A DNA stretch of 64,000 nucleotides, from positions 7,564,001-7,628,000 of the forward strand of contig CM034549.1 in assembly GCA_020055645.1 (NCBI GenBank). Reading direction: 5' to 3'. The notes below the pieces were generated by a model. The model saw nothing but the letters and a program-made list of their open reading frames with translations, was not told where the DNA came from and did not search any database. How positions within the stretch are numbered: position 1 is the first letter of the stretch; the number at the start of each line of letters is the position of its first letter. Both the position numbers and the translations under genes were made by a program. Below are positions 33,831 through 45,985 of this stretch, piece by piece. Source of the DNA: Tomocerus qinae. Lineage: Eukaryota; Arthropoda; Collembola; Entomobryomorpha; Tomoceridae.

Positions 33831-34486
33831 GTCAATTTTTAGGGGATGTTGGGCCTTTTTGGGTGCATTTCAGACTCGTGTTAGCCTATTTTCGAGGCCG
33901 GCCAGACCCCGTGTTGGACCAACCTGACCGGCCTGGTGGAAATGTCTGACTGCATCTGTACGGTCTAACAATGACGGAGAATTTCTAAGTGATTATCGGG
34001 ATAATAGAGAAAATCTGGATTTTCCGTCATTCAAATCATATGAAAATCTATTTCTCAACTTGATCGACGCTATACTATAGCTCTAGAAGAATGAGCAAAT
34101 ATGCTTCTAACACCATACCATCAGTACGGATTTCCAAGAGGTGGTTCTCGTTCCAAGAGTCCTGACTAGAAAATCTAAGCAAGTTTTGTTCGATCCAAAT
34201 TCTAATGTTTACTAGAGACCATGACTTAAGTGATGATGTCAGAGAGAAATTTCAGAGGACTAACAAACGAATTCATCTGAAAATACAACACTTGGTATTC
34301 AACAGTTCAAGTTCACAGAACTGAAGATGATGATGATTGTAATCCAGGCAGGGGATGTGATTGTAAGGCAGCTCTGAACAAATAAGTCGGAAAGTCTTGG
34401 CTTAAATATTGTACATAAATTTCGAAATTTAAAAGTTTACCCTGCATTAAATTTAAACTTTTTTTGAAATTTATTTATTTACATAT
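33831..34486. other. Unassigned stretch
   Basis: No gene recognised. A short open piece near 34320-34385 reads DDDDCNPGRGCDCKAALNK before a stop; origin unknown. Confidence 0.3.
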
Positions 34487-34830
34487 CTTCAGAGCAATCA
34501 CCCACATCTTTCGAATCGAACTCTCTAACCTCCACGCGCGATGCAACTTTTTCGTCAAAAATATCTAGTAATAAATTCTTCGGTGGGTACTTGGTTTCTA
34601 TTTGCCTTTCCAATCATACTCTTCAATGTAATTCATTGTTGTAGTGTCAACCCTGACCATAGGATATCTAAATAGGGAGAACGGCGACCGCTGGCTTAGG
34701 GCAACGAATCGATTGTTGCATGACTTTTAACATCATTTCACCATTTATTGTTGATCTCCCTGATGCCAATGATTCCCAATTAATCCCATACAATATAAAC
34801 TCGTCCATTTGGTGCAGGTTGGAAATCATT
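34487..34830 (-). pseudogene. Decayed coding segment, family unknown
   Basis: On the minus strand, broken frames read NLHQMDEFILYGINWESLAS, then RVDTTTMNYIEEYDWKGK, then (one frame over) IETKYPPKNLLLDIFDEKVA and SKDVGDCSEDM before a stop followed by AAATAAATAAA. Compositional continuity across the breaks suggests the end of a once-coding sequence, possibly a transposase. I do not recognise the family. Confidence 0.35.
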
Positions 34831-34960
34831 GTAGGTAATACAGTATTGTTCTAATAGTTCTAGTCATCTCTCATAATTTCCGAGCCGCGAAAACTAAACC
34901 TAAATTGAGAATTAGATGCACCACACTTAGTAGAACTGGATAAGCCTTCGTTCCCGTAGC

Positions 34961-36491
34961 CTATTTTAAGCTTATACTAGGGAGTATTCAAAATTAACAT
35001 CACCTTTATAGAAGCCAGTCCCCATAACAATTTCACTCACCTTGCCTCTGACACATAGATATCTGTACGTGTGGTAGGTAGGGAGTAGAGAGAACCTAGG
35101 AGACCTGCATATATTACGTTACTCAAAACCCCGTCCCCCATGCACACAGGCCACTATAGTACACTACAAGCGTCATTGACAGATATTGTGGCAAAATGCT
35201 AAGTTGAGCTGCCAGGAGTCCAAATGTCATTCCATCATATCATTAAAATAATTAAAAATAAAGTCCATAGTTCACACAACAGTCACCATAGTAAGTAAGT
35301 AAGTAATTGCTTTATTGTCAAATGATTTCAATTTAAATTAAAAAAAATTGAGCTGTTTTCCAAAAAAGGGACACTTAAAAGGGACACCATGTAAAATAGC
35401 CGACATTTCATAATAAACATCTAGAAAAATAATTCAAAATAGGCTATAATGTAATATATGCAATTTCCCTAAAAACAAAATGCGCAAGCTCAATTCCTCT
35501 AAACCACCGAAATGAGTCGTTTCGTATTATTATTATAATATCAAAATAATAATAGAAATTTACTTAAGAAGGTTGAATGGCGAGTGGTGATCGAATGGAA
35601 ATGATTAGCTAAAGGGGATATTTCGTAATGATCGTACTATTAAATAGCATTTCAGAACTTCTTACCCAAATTCGTTCAACTATATCGACAAACTTATTCA
35701 ACATTTTTTAGTAGAGCTGGGTTTACTTATATCACTACCTTTTTACTACCCTTGATTCCTTTGTGCCAGCTTGCACACCTTTTTGTAGATTAAATGACAG
35801 TACTGGGAGTCACTATTTATTCTTTAAAAATATTTATTCGGTAGTTGTACTCTTGGGATTTGTATGTTTTTCCAAAATCCTACGGGGAATTTAATTTTTT
35901 TGATTTTGTGAGAAAGCTTTTTGGTTACTTTGTGGGAGTTTTTTCGAAAATAGACTTTTATTGTTCCCTGTATCTGATGCTACAATATACAGTTATTATT
36001 TTGGTGTAGGAAATTCTATTTTATCAGGAAGTTGGGGCTGCAGCTAATTTTTCTTATCACTGAAGAAATAAAAATATATTAATTTAAATATACTTTGTAT
36101 TTACAAAGTTACCATAATAATAACCTAATGGGATGTTTTCGAAATTGTTTTGGGTCGCCTAGCGCCTGCTGAATTTCTATTGAGGGCTAGATTTGCCCCT
36201 TAGCTGGGTTTATTAGTAATAAATCTCTATGGATACGTATCACTAAGCCCCTTGATTACCATGTACTTCTTGAAAAAAAGATACTAGTGAAAAAATTGGA
36301 TGACATTTTTAGCAAAGTCCCTAAGGATCTGCACTTACTGGACCTACGAAGAAGTGTAAATACCCAAAAAATTCACAGGAACTTCTTTGACAAAAGACCC
36401 GTTGAAAATTTATTTTCCATTTTTGTAATGAAGATATCGCGATTTCAAAATTACAAAAAAACAATATTTTAGTGTTTCTAACTTTGAAATC
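34961..36491 (+). repeat. 1.5-kb inverted duplication, copy 1
   Basis: Nearly identical to the reverse complement of 62470-64000 (compared by eye at both ends and in the middle). No gene inside. The outer end in this copy is undefined because its partner runs off the window. The inner end lies inside the stem of the palindrome at 36311-36625. Confidence 0.92.
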
Positions 36492-36625
36492 GCGATATCT
36501 TCAATACAATAATGGAAAATGTTAAATTTTCAACCGGTCTTTTGTCAAAGAAGTTCCTGTGAATTTTTTGGGTATTTACACTTCTTCGTAGGTCCAGTAA
36601 GTTCAGATCCTTAGGGACTTTGCTG
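36311..36625. repeat. Palindromic hairpin, arms about 140 bp
   Basis: AGCAAAGTCCCTAAGGATCT .. GAAGATATCGCGATTTCAAA on the left is mirrored on the right (TTTGAAATCGCGATATCTTC .. AGATCCTTAGGGACTTTGCT), around a short loop near 36460-36480. Arms differ at a few positions. Copy 2 of the surrounding duplication (62.47 kb) contains only one arm. Confidence 0.9.
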
Positions 36626-36770
36626 AAAAGAAAAATAACGTTGAATATGATAGTCAAAAGACGTCCTGTTGTGTCATAGCTACGCGTATGTCCCACACTT
36701 AAAATAAATATATTTCCCTTGGGAATGATTTATGAAAATCATATAAAATTTTGCCATGGAATTCTGTGCT

Positions 36771-36810
36771 CTGATTGGTCAATTTCAAAAATGCATCGAC
36801 CAATCAGAAG
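36771..36810. promoter_or_regulatory. Inverted pair of CCAAT boxes upstream of the b561 gene
   Basis: CTGATTGGTC and GACCAATCAG lie 17 bases apart, about 250 bases before the ATG at 37061. CCAAT boxes bind NF-Y in animal promoters; function here is inferred from position only. A single TGATTGGCTGAG near 10758 shows such sites also occur elsewhere. Confidence 0.35.
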
Positions 36811-37060
36811 CGATTTTCACTGCGGTTATTATTTGAAAAAAGTCCCTTACGGATAATTTGTTTATTTTTGGAGAATTTTGAAACCGATTGCAGGCCTTGA
36901 TATCCAGTGCAATCAATCACGTATCACGTATCAATCAATATTGATAGCTCTTATATTGTACGAAAAGTTTGCAATTAATCTTGATTAAGTACTTGTGAAA
37001 CTTATCAAATATCACTGCTACATAACACTTTTCGCAGTCGTAATTTTTTCCTCAAGCAAA

Positions 37061-40000
37061 ATGATCTACAAAAAGAACATTGAAGGATTCATAACACTTT
37101 TCTTCTTTTTATGTGCAATATTCCAGAGTGGTAAATGTCAAAAGTTTTGTGGTACAGATTTTCATAAAACTTGGCGAACGCCAGTTTGGAGTGCACAGAG
37201 TAAGTGCACCTACCATGCAGATCCAAATGCCAGAGAATGGGAAGGATACAGTGGAAATGGAATATGGGACAGTTGCATTCTGTACAAAGGACATGGATTG
37301 AGAACTGGCTCCAGGGACCCAGAGTCGAAGAATTTCGACCTTCTTGAATTACTAGACCTCAGTACCTCGACACCTGGCAATTCTATAAATACAGTCAATA
37401 GACTTGTTGAAAGGGTTAATTCGTACGTCTACAACGATAACTTCCCACAAGCCTTCTACCCTGAGCCCAAATCAGGGCAGGGTTATGAAAATCCAAGATA
37501 CCAGATTGCGAAAGCAAAACCAGGACAGCCCCGACCTCCTGACGTGGGTGCTCCCAACCCATACTTTGTTGAAGTATCTGGCATCTCGATAAAAGGAGAG
37601 CTGTTGCATAACTGGCTCCACTTCCGAGTCTTCATGAACCACAGCGTGGGCGATCCCATCCGAGAAAATCTCCACACAAACAGAGAGAGAAAACATAATG
37701 CCAAAGGGAAAATATCTGCCATGCTGATGATGATCAAAGATCAAGATGGTTTCCCGATTGGGGACTTCACCCAAGAACTGCCATGCAGCAAAACCTGCTT
37801 TAAGTATCCCCACGATGTGTACTACGGAGACCGCCGGAATGCTTATCCCTGTTCTTACACCCCACCAAGGGCCACCTCCGTAAATTAATATTTATAACGA
37901 TTATATTATACGGAACTAACAAAGTAGTAATAACTGAATATGTAGAACAATGTGAGTGAAGAAATAGTCAATGCATGTTTTCTCTTTGGAACAGCACCCT
38001 GGAATGTTTGTTTACGATGCGGACCCGGGATTTTACAAAAAACCAACGGATGATTACTTAAAAAAAGGCGTTTTCAAAAATGAAGTAACTAAAATTTCTA
38101 TTTAAAGTATCCAAAATATATATCCAGAAAAGGTTTATCATTTTATTTCAACAGGATAAAGAAAGATTAAACGAAAAAATGAGAGTAAAGGAGGGCGTCA
38201 GAGAAGTTCATGCTACTTGGAGTTTTAATCAGGACACGTGCAATTTTGTCACAGAAATACATATCTAGTAATAATTTTTTAATTATTATTATTTACTTAG
38301 CGAAACTTATAGTCCGTGCTATTGCAATTTAGCAGAATAACTTTTATTATATAATACAAGAAACTATAATAATAATATACCTGAGTAACAAACTATGCAC
38401 GAAAAAATTGATATTGTAACTAGTATAATAGCAGCGATTACAGTTCTAGATCGTTAATTGTTTGAAATATTCGGATAAACAAGCCAAAATAAAGAGTGCA
38501 AACTCTGTGCAATGGTTTAATTTTTCCCATTCAGCACAATGATCTTTGAAGATCTATATGAAGAAGCGGACATGTTTTGCGGTACAATAGGCAAGTCAAC
38601 AGACCGGCATCACGGAGATTGCAAATACTATGCATGGCCAGCCATCTACAATATTCTGTACCCAAAAGGAAAAGACTCACTTGGAGCAGCTGACTATGTC
38701 AACATCGACTACTGGAAAAAACGCGACAGACAAACAAATGAGATTGATTGTCACGTCCCTTTGTTCGACGCTCCCAAAACTGCAAATGCGCCATTTACAA
38801 AGGGAGTCATTCCGGCCAACAAACTGGACAGCAACGGAAAAATCATTGGGGTGGTCAAGGTTCCCCGTCAGTATCATCATATGGCTTTATTGGACGATAA
38901 TTGTATCTCATAATAATATAAACTATTAATCACTAATGACAAAAATTATTATGATCGTGGTCATAGTTGTAATAGGTCGTAGCTCATTCGATTAACAAAT
39001 GCTTTGGTCTCACAACCTCATTTCGTTTTTTTATCATGCCCATCTTAGTGCTAAGCGGTGTCGACAGTGGTCTAACCAGAGGTGATCCTAATAAAACCTC
39101 CACATTCGATGCCTATTCTTTAGAATACTCGGGACAATACATTGGTACAGAATTCCCCGTGTGCAGAACTCCTAGGTTACTTAACCCGGACCCAGTCGCT
39201 GAAAAAAATCTGAGACCTCTTCTTGATCGAAGCTTGAAGACAGGAACGCCCAGGGCGACAGAATTCATAGCACAAACTGATGGGGTCCAGTGCCCTTGTC
39301 CAGCAGTGGCTTCTCCAGAACCACTCGAACAACGAACTGCGGACCCTGCTCGGGTATCGACACTATCATCTTAAAATATCTCAAACTTCAATAGTTCTAG
39401 ATTCATTATTGAATTTTTGAATACTTCTTGACTGTATTCGGCAGTTACATGGACGATTGATTCACGCGAGTCACATGGCCTTGGCCTACATGTTTCTAGC
39501 TCCCTTGGCGTGTTTCGTCGCTCGGTATTACAAGGAGACGTTCATCACCGTATTCTGTTTCCAAGAGTACTGGTGGTTCATGTGGCACGTCGTTCTTCTG
39601 ATCATTGCGTGTGGCTTCAGCATGGGGGCCATTTTGTCTCTATATCGGGGCGAGAGACAGGAAATCGCCGTCAGCACTAATCTCCTCGTTCACAAAATAT
39701 TGGGCTACTGCTCTATTTGCGTATTCTACGTCGAGATATTCACCGGATTTTTCCGTCGAGCAGATCCCGTCAAAAGAATCCATCAAATATTTTTCCACTG
39801 GCTAGTTGGGAATTTTAATATCTTTTGCGCCGGTATGTTTACATCAGATTACTAAATATTTAAGTAGGAGATATCTATCCTATCATGCCCATATTTAAAA
39901 GGAAATACTCCTCCTCTCAATCTCTAAAAGACGATTTTTTTGTATAAAAAGATTAAAAATGAAGAAAAAAATATTTTTCTCAATATATTGTAGCTATACC

Positions 40001-40894
40001 CTCCTTGGTCAAATTCCTGGTTACGTTCAACGTGCCTGATTTAATTGGCTTGTAAAATAACTAAATCATAAAAATATTGCATTATGATTTTAAATTTTAG
40101 TCGCTTCGATGTTTGCGATGGCATTTGTGAAACAAAGCGGAATGACATGCAATGTTGTATACACTCTTGTGGTGTGGACTGTATTTGTCACTGTGTGGTT
40201 TATTTTGATGGACATCCACATGAAAAGCACTGACAAGAAAATGGACTTACAACCTCCACGGAGCTATTTACCGCCCCCGGTCGTTCGTCTCTTCAACCGG
40301 GATGCTCCTGTAACTTTCTATTTTCATAGACACCGTTAATAAATGGTCCACTGCCTGATTTATTGTATATGTTACAGGAAATTTGTACAGACCGGACATA
40401 TGCAAAATGCCTAGGACATAATTATGTAAAATGGAAAACCAAAATTTTGATTTTTAACGAACCTAACCTAATTTAAAACAACTTTATGACTGTCAAATGT
40501 GCTTTCATGTAATTTTGATTGATTTAGATGAGGTTTGGTTCGTTAAAAATCAAATTTTGGTTTTCCATTTTACATATGTCCTAGGCATTTCCAAATGTCC
40601 GGTCTGTAAAATTTCCTGTAACATATATTTCATACCGTTTTGAATGAAAATGTGTTGTGAATATAGGGCCGAAATTTTCGAATGATGATGCTGGCAATGT
40701 ACATCATCAATTTGGGAATAATCCAATATATGGTGAGTCATTACATCTGGGAGTCTCTAGCTGAGAATGAGAAAGGTGAGAAGGAAGAAAGCTGCTATTT
40801 TGTGTTGTTAAAGAAGTACGGTGGAGGTGGGGCTACGACAATCAATGAAGAGGACCTCACAGGAGACGATGATGACTTGGGCGATTATGCGTAG
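37061..40894 (+). CDS. Secreted/ectodomain-cytochrome b561 fusion, ferric-reductase-like (eight exons)
   Basis: Exons 37061-37879, 37995-38084, 38155-38267, 38535-38902, 39049-39353, 39445-39832, 40101-40309 and 40667-40894; all phases agree, giving 839 residues. The start was chosen at ATG 37061 (CAAAATGA context) because the signal peptide (ITLFFFLCAIFQSGKC) follows directly. Residues about 26-565 form a cysteine-containing ectodomain (KFCGTDFHKTWRTPVWS.., EVHATWSFNQDTCNFVTEIH, CPCPAVASPEPLEQR) that I cannot assign; ATWSFN might be DOMON-like. The C-terminal third is a cytochrome b561 core: LHGRLIHASHMALAYMFLAP..ARYYKE, WWFMWHVVLLIIACGFSMG, LVHKILGYCSICVF, IHQIFFHWLVGNFN and later membrane segments, with the haem-ligand histidines. 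Such proteins move electrons across membranes to ferric or cupric ions. The tail is acidic (DLTGDDDDLGDY). AATAAA lies at 40985. Confidence 0.85.
40367..40626. mobile_element. 260-bp MITE in the last intron of the b561 gene
   Basis: Ends ATATGTTACAGGAAAT / ATTTCCTGTAACATAT; the arms are about 90 bp, imperfect in places, and share GACCGGACAT and AAAACCAAAATTTTGATTTT. It fills most of the intron 40310-40666. The outermost TA may be the target duplication. Confidence 0.8.
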
Positions 40895-40994
40895 TTAATT
40901 AAATGGATTGAATATTTGTTTTGTGTTATTACGTGATATTGACCAATGTCAATGAATAAGATGTATACATTTAAAACAACTGGCAATAAATATA

Positions 40995-42805
40995 TATTAT
41001 AGCAGTGTAGTGCCTTTACTAAATTATATGAAAATTTGTCCAAATTGGATTAATCCACAAAAAAGTGAAAAAATCGACCACCTCCGATTTTGACGAAAAT
41101 AGTGGAATGCGACTAATGCGATTCTAATAATGATTCTGGAAATAATATTCCAATATATAATATAATATATTTTCAAAATTTTTTATCCGGTTTTTCCTAA
41201 CCGATTCGAAAAAAGATAGTATAGATTTTCTAGAAGATGGTATAAAAGGCTTTTTTGATATCTATCCTGTGTTGGGCTGTAATGGGGAGGGGGAGGATTA
41301 TATAAATGATTACCCCGTACCTAAAATTCTACATGTTCCACATTTTCTAACTACGTTAATATTTTTGTTGCATATAACAAATCAATTAAATAAAATTAGT
41401 ACTTACGTTTACAATTTACAATGATGAATGAGTGTAATGTCAGTTGCACTGAACTTGAATTGTTACATTGTCATTCGATCCGATGTCCGAGTGGTGCTTA
41501 TACCAAATAGTAAAAGTCAAAAGTGATGGCAAAGAATTAGCAAGAATTTTCTGCACGTAAAAATACACAAAAGTAAAATATTTGTTACGCTCTTCACTTG
41601 CGATTAATTTCATACTCAAGGTCATAATATTAGGGGTAGTAAAATTTCACTCCTTCCGTCCTTCCCAATATCTCAATGATATCGAATTAAATACTGAATC
41701 CGCAGTCAGGAACAAGAAGAGCCTTTAAGAAGTTCTAGTCAGGTAAATAAGAAATATCAATGCACTTTCAGTTTTCAGTTCAGTATATTTGATACATAAT
41801 AATATGAAATATACTAAACTAAATAATATGTCTTCCCTCAAAATGAATTGAAATTTTTGGAAAGATGTAAATTCCAGTATCAACAAACAATGCTTAGAAC
41901 GAGAATACTCAATGTTCAAATTATAACTGAATGACGGTAACACGACACGAGCAAGGTGGAAAAAAATTATTTCAAGTGCGTATTTATTTTTGCAAAGCGT
42001 TAGATTCCAGGCTTTATCCTTCGAATTTCGTAACAACAGTAAGGCATACGCATACCTACTACTATAGGGTACATCTAATTTCTCTATCACTGACTGTCAG
42101 TAACTCCTTATTCACGTATTCACAACACCTACCCATTACGGGTAAACTATTATATGTATCAAATGCTTCTGGGCAGTCTGTCATGTAAATCAAAACTTAT
42201 TCTTATGTATTCTGTACTGCAGTGTAGTCCAAGAGAAACAGACGGAGAAACAGACGCCAAGTTTGTTATTTGCGAAAACACAATAGTTGGTAATAAATTG
42301 CATCGTGCTTCGCTCAGTTATTTATTATCGATGTGTTATATAATATGGGACATAAAATCGAAAGAGTACGCAGAAATATCAGCTATTCACGTTCCAGCCG
42401 TAATCATCTGCTTCTCTGGGTTTGTATTGCCAGTTTTATTGTCATTTGCTTGCAGTATAAGTTCATGAAGAGTATTAAGGGTTATGCGGAGAATAAAAAG
42501 CAAACTCTACCCTACTTTATGTTATTTTCTGTTTACTTTGATTATTTATCTCTTTCAGACATTCAAAAGGTATGATAAGAATAATACTCACTGTCTCAAT
42601 TTACTGAAATGCTTTTTGTTCGTTGGGCATTCCTACGACTTAGAGAAAATTGCTATTTGGCACAATTCTGCTGGATATGAATGTGCAAAAATTCTAATTA
42701 ATATTTATTATGAACATAGAACAACTTTTTATTGACTTTAATTTTAAAACGTCAACAATTTTTATGCAAATTGAGGATTTTAAAAGTACGCAATGATATA
42801 ATTAA
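40995..42805. other. Unassigned DNA between the b561 gene and IR-B'
   Basis: Some open stretches (42154-42468, with a hydrophobic VPAVIICFSGFVLPVLLSF run, and 42484-42735) were considered as membrane-protein exons, but no splice combination kept frame. No repeats recognised. Confidence 0.3.
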
Positions 42806-45800
42806 TTATTTTTTTCCATAAAAGCAAATGTTTTCAATGAAGAAAAGTGATAAACATAAAATGTATCCAATTCCCATGATGCCAAATCCAGTGGCAGCTT
42901 CGCTTAAGCTTAATGAATGGTCATAGTGTTTAACAGCCATTTCTAAACAGCTGGCGGAAACATTTTGATCGTAATGCTTCATGAAACGATAGTTAAGTCC
43001 CCTTTCTTTCATTGCTATAATTCTGTGATATTATTAAATAATATTTTAATTATTCTTACGACACTTTTCCATTACTAAATAAATAAATAATAAAATAAAA
43101 TGTCTAATAATGAATAAAATAGCATATTATATATTTTTCTGAATAGGACTAACGCATAATTAAAAGACTCGAGGAGAGAAGATTTTTGTTGCATGCACAT
43201 CGCACTGTACAAATAGGTTCGGGTAACTGCGAGGAAGAAAATTTTTGACAGACATCAGTACTCTGGTAATTTGCTGCTTGTCTGGTGTAGGAATAAAAAC
43301 TTTCTGGCCACGTAATAAGTGCAGAGCTTCCTTCTTCAACTTCTGGTAAAGCGTCATCAATATCCTTATTTGTGGCTGTTCTTAGAAAAGGTTCATCTGG
43401 AATCTTTTAAAATTAAGATTTTTATTACCATCAAAAGCGAATAATCACAAAATACCTTTAGACAAGGACAAACTTATTACAGTATGGTCCTCATCCCCAG
43501 AACCTATCCCAACATCATCTTCAATATAAAGTTTGAAATTGTATTTTTAGTAAATCATCCAAACTTTTCATTGGAACGAAACTTATCGAGAGTTGGGATA
43601 CTATTGCTGAACCATAGGCGATGAAACAGACTGATCCCATTAAGTACCCACTCAAGAAAATCAATTTTAAAGAGTAACTCCTTGGAGAACTATGCCAGCC
43701 CTGTTGGTTTCAAAATTTTTAAAATTATATTAGACCATTTCTCTATTATTTTAGTTTTTAAAGTCACATACTTAATTTCGGAAGCGGGAATATACAATAT
43801 ACCTGTTGGACAGACGCAGCGATAGCCCAAAGAAAAGCATCTCTAGTGACTGAAATATCTTCCTCTTCTAAATCATCCATACGAGATTTCAAAATTTGAG
43901 ATCCTTTAAAAACGAGTAAAACAGCCACCCAGATTCCTAATATGGTAAACCATATTTGGCGAGAAAAAGGAGAGTGGAATATATATCTCTAATGGAATTC
44001 GAAGATGGTTGTACAAAATATACTTTCAACCTGAAATAAGATCATCTCATTCTCAGTTCATTTAAAAATTATGCACATTTGAACCTATTAAACCTTATAT
44101 TATTAGGCTGACCAGATTTTTCCAATGCAAAGAGGGGTCACCCCACCTTGAATAACTATCTATTTCATTTTGGGGTCAACATCCCCAGACCGCATACAGT
44201 CGCGCGAAAAATTTAGGCTACACTATATTTTGTAGAAAAATAAGCTAAAATTACTCTTAGAAATCAGATAACATAATCTTGCAAAACGCTTAAATTTTTA
44301 GACTATATTTGTCAAAAATAAGCTTAAAATATACCACCAGAATATAATATTATAATTTTTTGCGCCAAAAAATATGCCACATAATTTTTAAGGTTGTCCT
44401 AAAAAAACTGTTTTATGAAAAATCTTTGATACAAACAACAGAAGAAAATAATTAATTACTCTGAATTTCGTTTCAGATTCAGGTTTCATTATGTCATTTA
44501 TTGATGCATTGAATTAATTAGTCTTTGAAGCGGGGAAATTATTTGGAGGACGTTTAACCTGTCCCCTTCAAAAGGAAGGGATGGTCAGCCTGTTATATTA
44601 AAAAGTACTGAGTGCTAATTAAAATTACCCGACAAAATACGTTGGCTGCAGAAATGTGCCAGAAACTTGTACAAAAGACGAAACGAACATTCCAGATACT
44701 CCAATATCCACGCTTCTATCATTAATAGAATTAATGTAAGCATCCCATGATGACGTCGCAATGACCTCCTCACTATATTCCAGTTTACAAGACCCCAATT
44801 AAAAACCATAAAATGCATCAACAATATTAGTAGTTTATACTAGTTGTACGTGAAATTGAGGAAATCGCGAGTAAAATGGATGAGATTAACTTCTGAACCA
44901 TCGCCAAATTCAACGATAGAAGTATTTTTCAGTGTTTTCTCAACAAAACTTAAACCATAGTCGTAATAATCGGTGTAGTTCTGTAACAGTGAAAGTAGTA
45001 GTTTCATTTACAACACCGAATAAAATATAATAAAATGCTGATAATCATAGGCCAAAAATATGGGCAATCATATGTTCCAAAAAATAATCATAATAATGTC
45101 AAAAATACTGAATTAAACTGCCCTTCGGGCCTCTGTAGATAAAATAAATGACATTTTTGGTATACCACTCCAATGGCAATAATTGATGCTCCATTAAAGT
45201 TTCGTCTTCTCATCACTTTTTGATCAACTAAGGATTGAATTTTTAGTTGCTTCCGTTGATTTTCGATTTTGTTACAAAAATATCGATTCTTTATGGAAAA
45301 AATCTCCCAAATGTGAATTGTGTCTTTTGGAATGTATTTTGCTACAATATAAACATCACTGGAAACTGAAAAGTTCTCAATTAAATCTGCCAATGGAACA
45401 GAATGATTTCTTAGAAAAGTGCAACTATCATTCTTCGTAGTAATATTATCCATATCTTCACTAAGCTGATAGAAAATTGCTATGATAATTCCACTATTTC
45501 TTCGACCACATGCAGCACATTTCTCCGAAATCTATTTAAAAAATTTTAATAACTTAAAAATACTTACTTGAAATGCAAAAATATAGATAGCCGTACCTTT
45601 TGGATAATAATAACAACTTCCGAAATATTATTTACAGATAATAGTAAAAGAGTTTTTCCAGTTTTAGCATCTTGTATATTATTGTAGCTATTGAGAAGGT
45701 TATCAATGCTATAAATGACCTGGAAAAATCCATGAGACACTAAAATAAAATAGGACAATTCAAATATCACTAAATCGTTAATGAAAAACAAAGGGTGAGA

Positions 45801-45985
45801 ATTATTAGTGCTATATTCTTCTTTACCAAAATGCGGGGAGTATGGATATTGTAAGCATTTCTGACTGGACAGTAAACAAGATCGAAGTTCTTGGCACTTT
45901 CGTCTAATTGTAATATTTCTAAAGGAAAAGCTTTGCAAGAGAAAGCATTGGAAATGAAAATTATTAAAAATTTGTCGATTTTCAT
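42806..45985 (-). pseudogene. Ionotropic receptor IR-B' (inverted paralogue of IR-B), full exon set with frame-shifting indels
   Basis: Exons 45827-45985, 45597-45719, 45166-45531, 44850-44980, 44629-44772, 43803-44030, 43456-43700, 43154-43403 and 42806-43022. It carries what IR-B has lost: M3 (SGYLMGSVCFIAYGSAIVSQ), S2 (ALITWPESFYSYTRQ..., MQQKSSLLESFNYA) and M4 (GFGIMGIGYILCLSLFFIE). Exon 1 joins exon 2 in frame here, unlike IR-B. Two extra bases near 43969-43975 (exon 6), one lost base near 43540-43549 (exon 7) and a frame change near 43205-43230 (exon 8) break the frame as read. Two are in short repeats, so sequencing or assembly error is possible. In exon 3 only two of the 112 residues I compared differ from IR-B (AHL/ADL, ISK/IPK). 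Confidence 0.8.

Noticed and set aside
36287-36696. Short mirrored peptides (sharing HRNFFDKRPVEN) on both strands
   Set aside because: They arise from the two arms of the palindrome and recur at 62490; no start context or longer frame.
37472-37813. Minus-strand reading frames within b561 exon 1
   Set aside because: Shadows of a GC-richer coding exon; no features of their own.
42154-42735. Membrane-protein (chemoreceptor-like) exons next to IR-B'
   Set aside because: Hydrophobic stretches exist, but no donor/acceptor pair joins them in frame and no family motif is visible.
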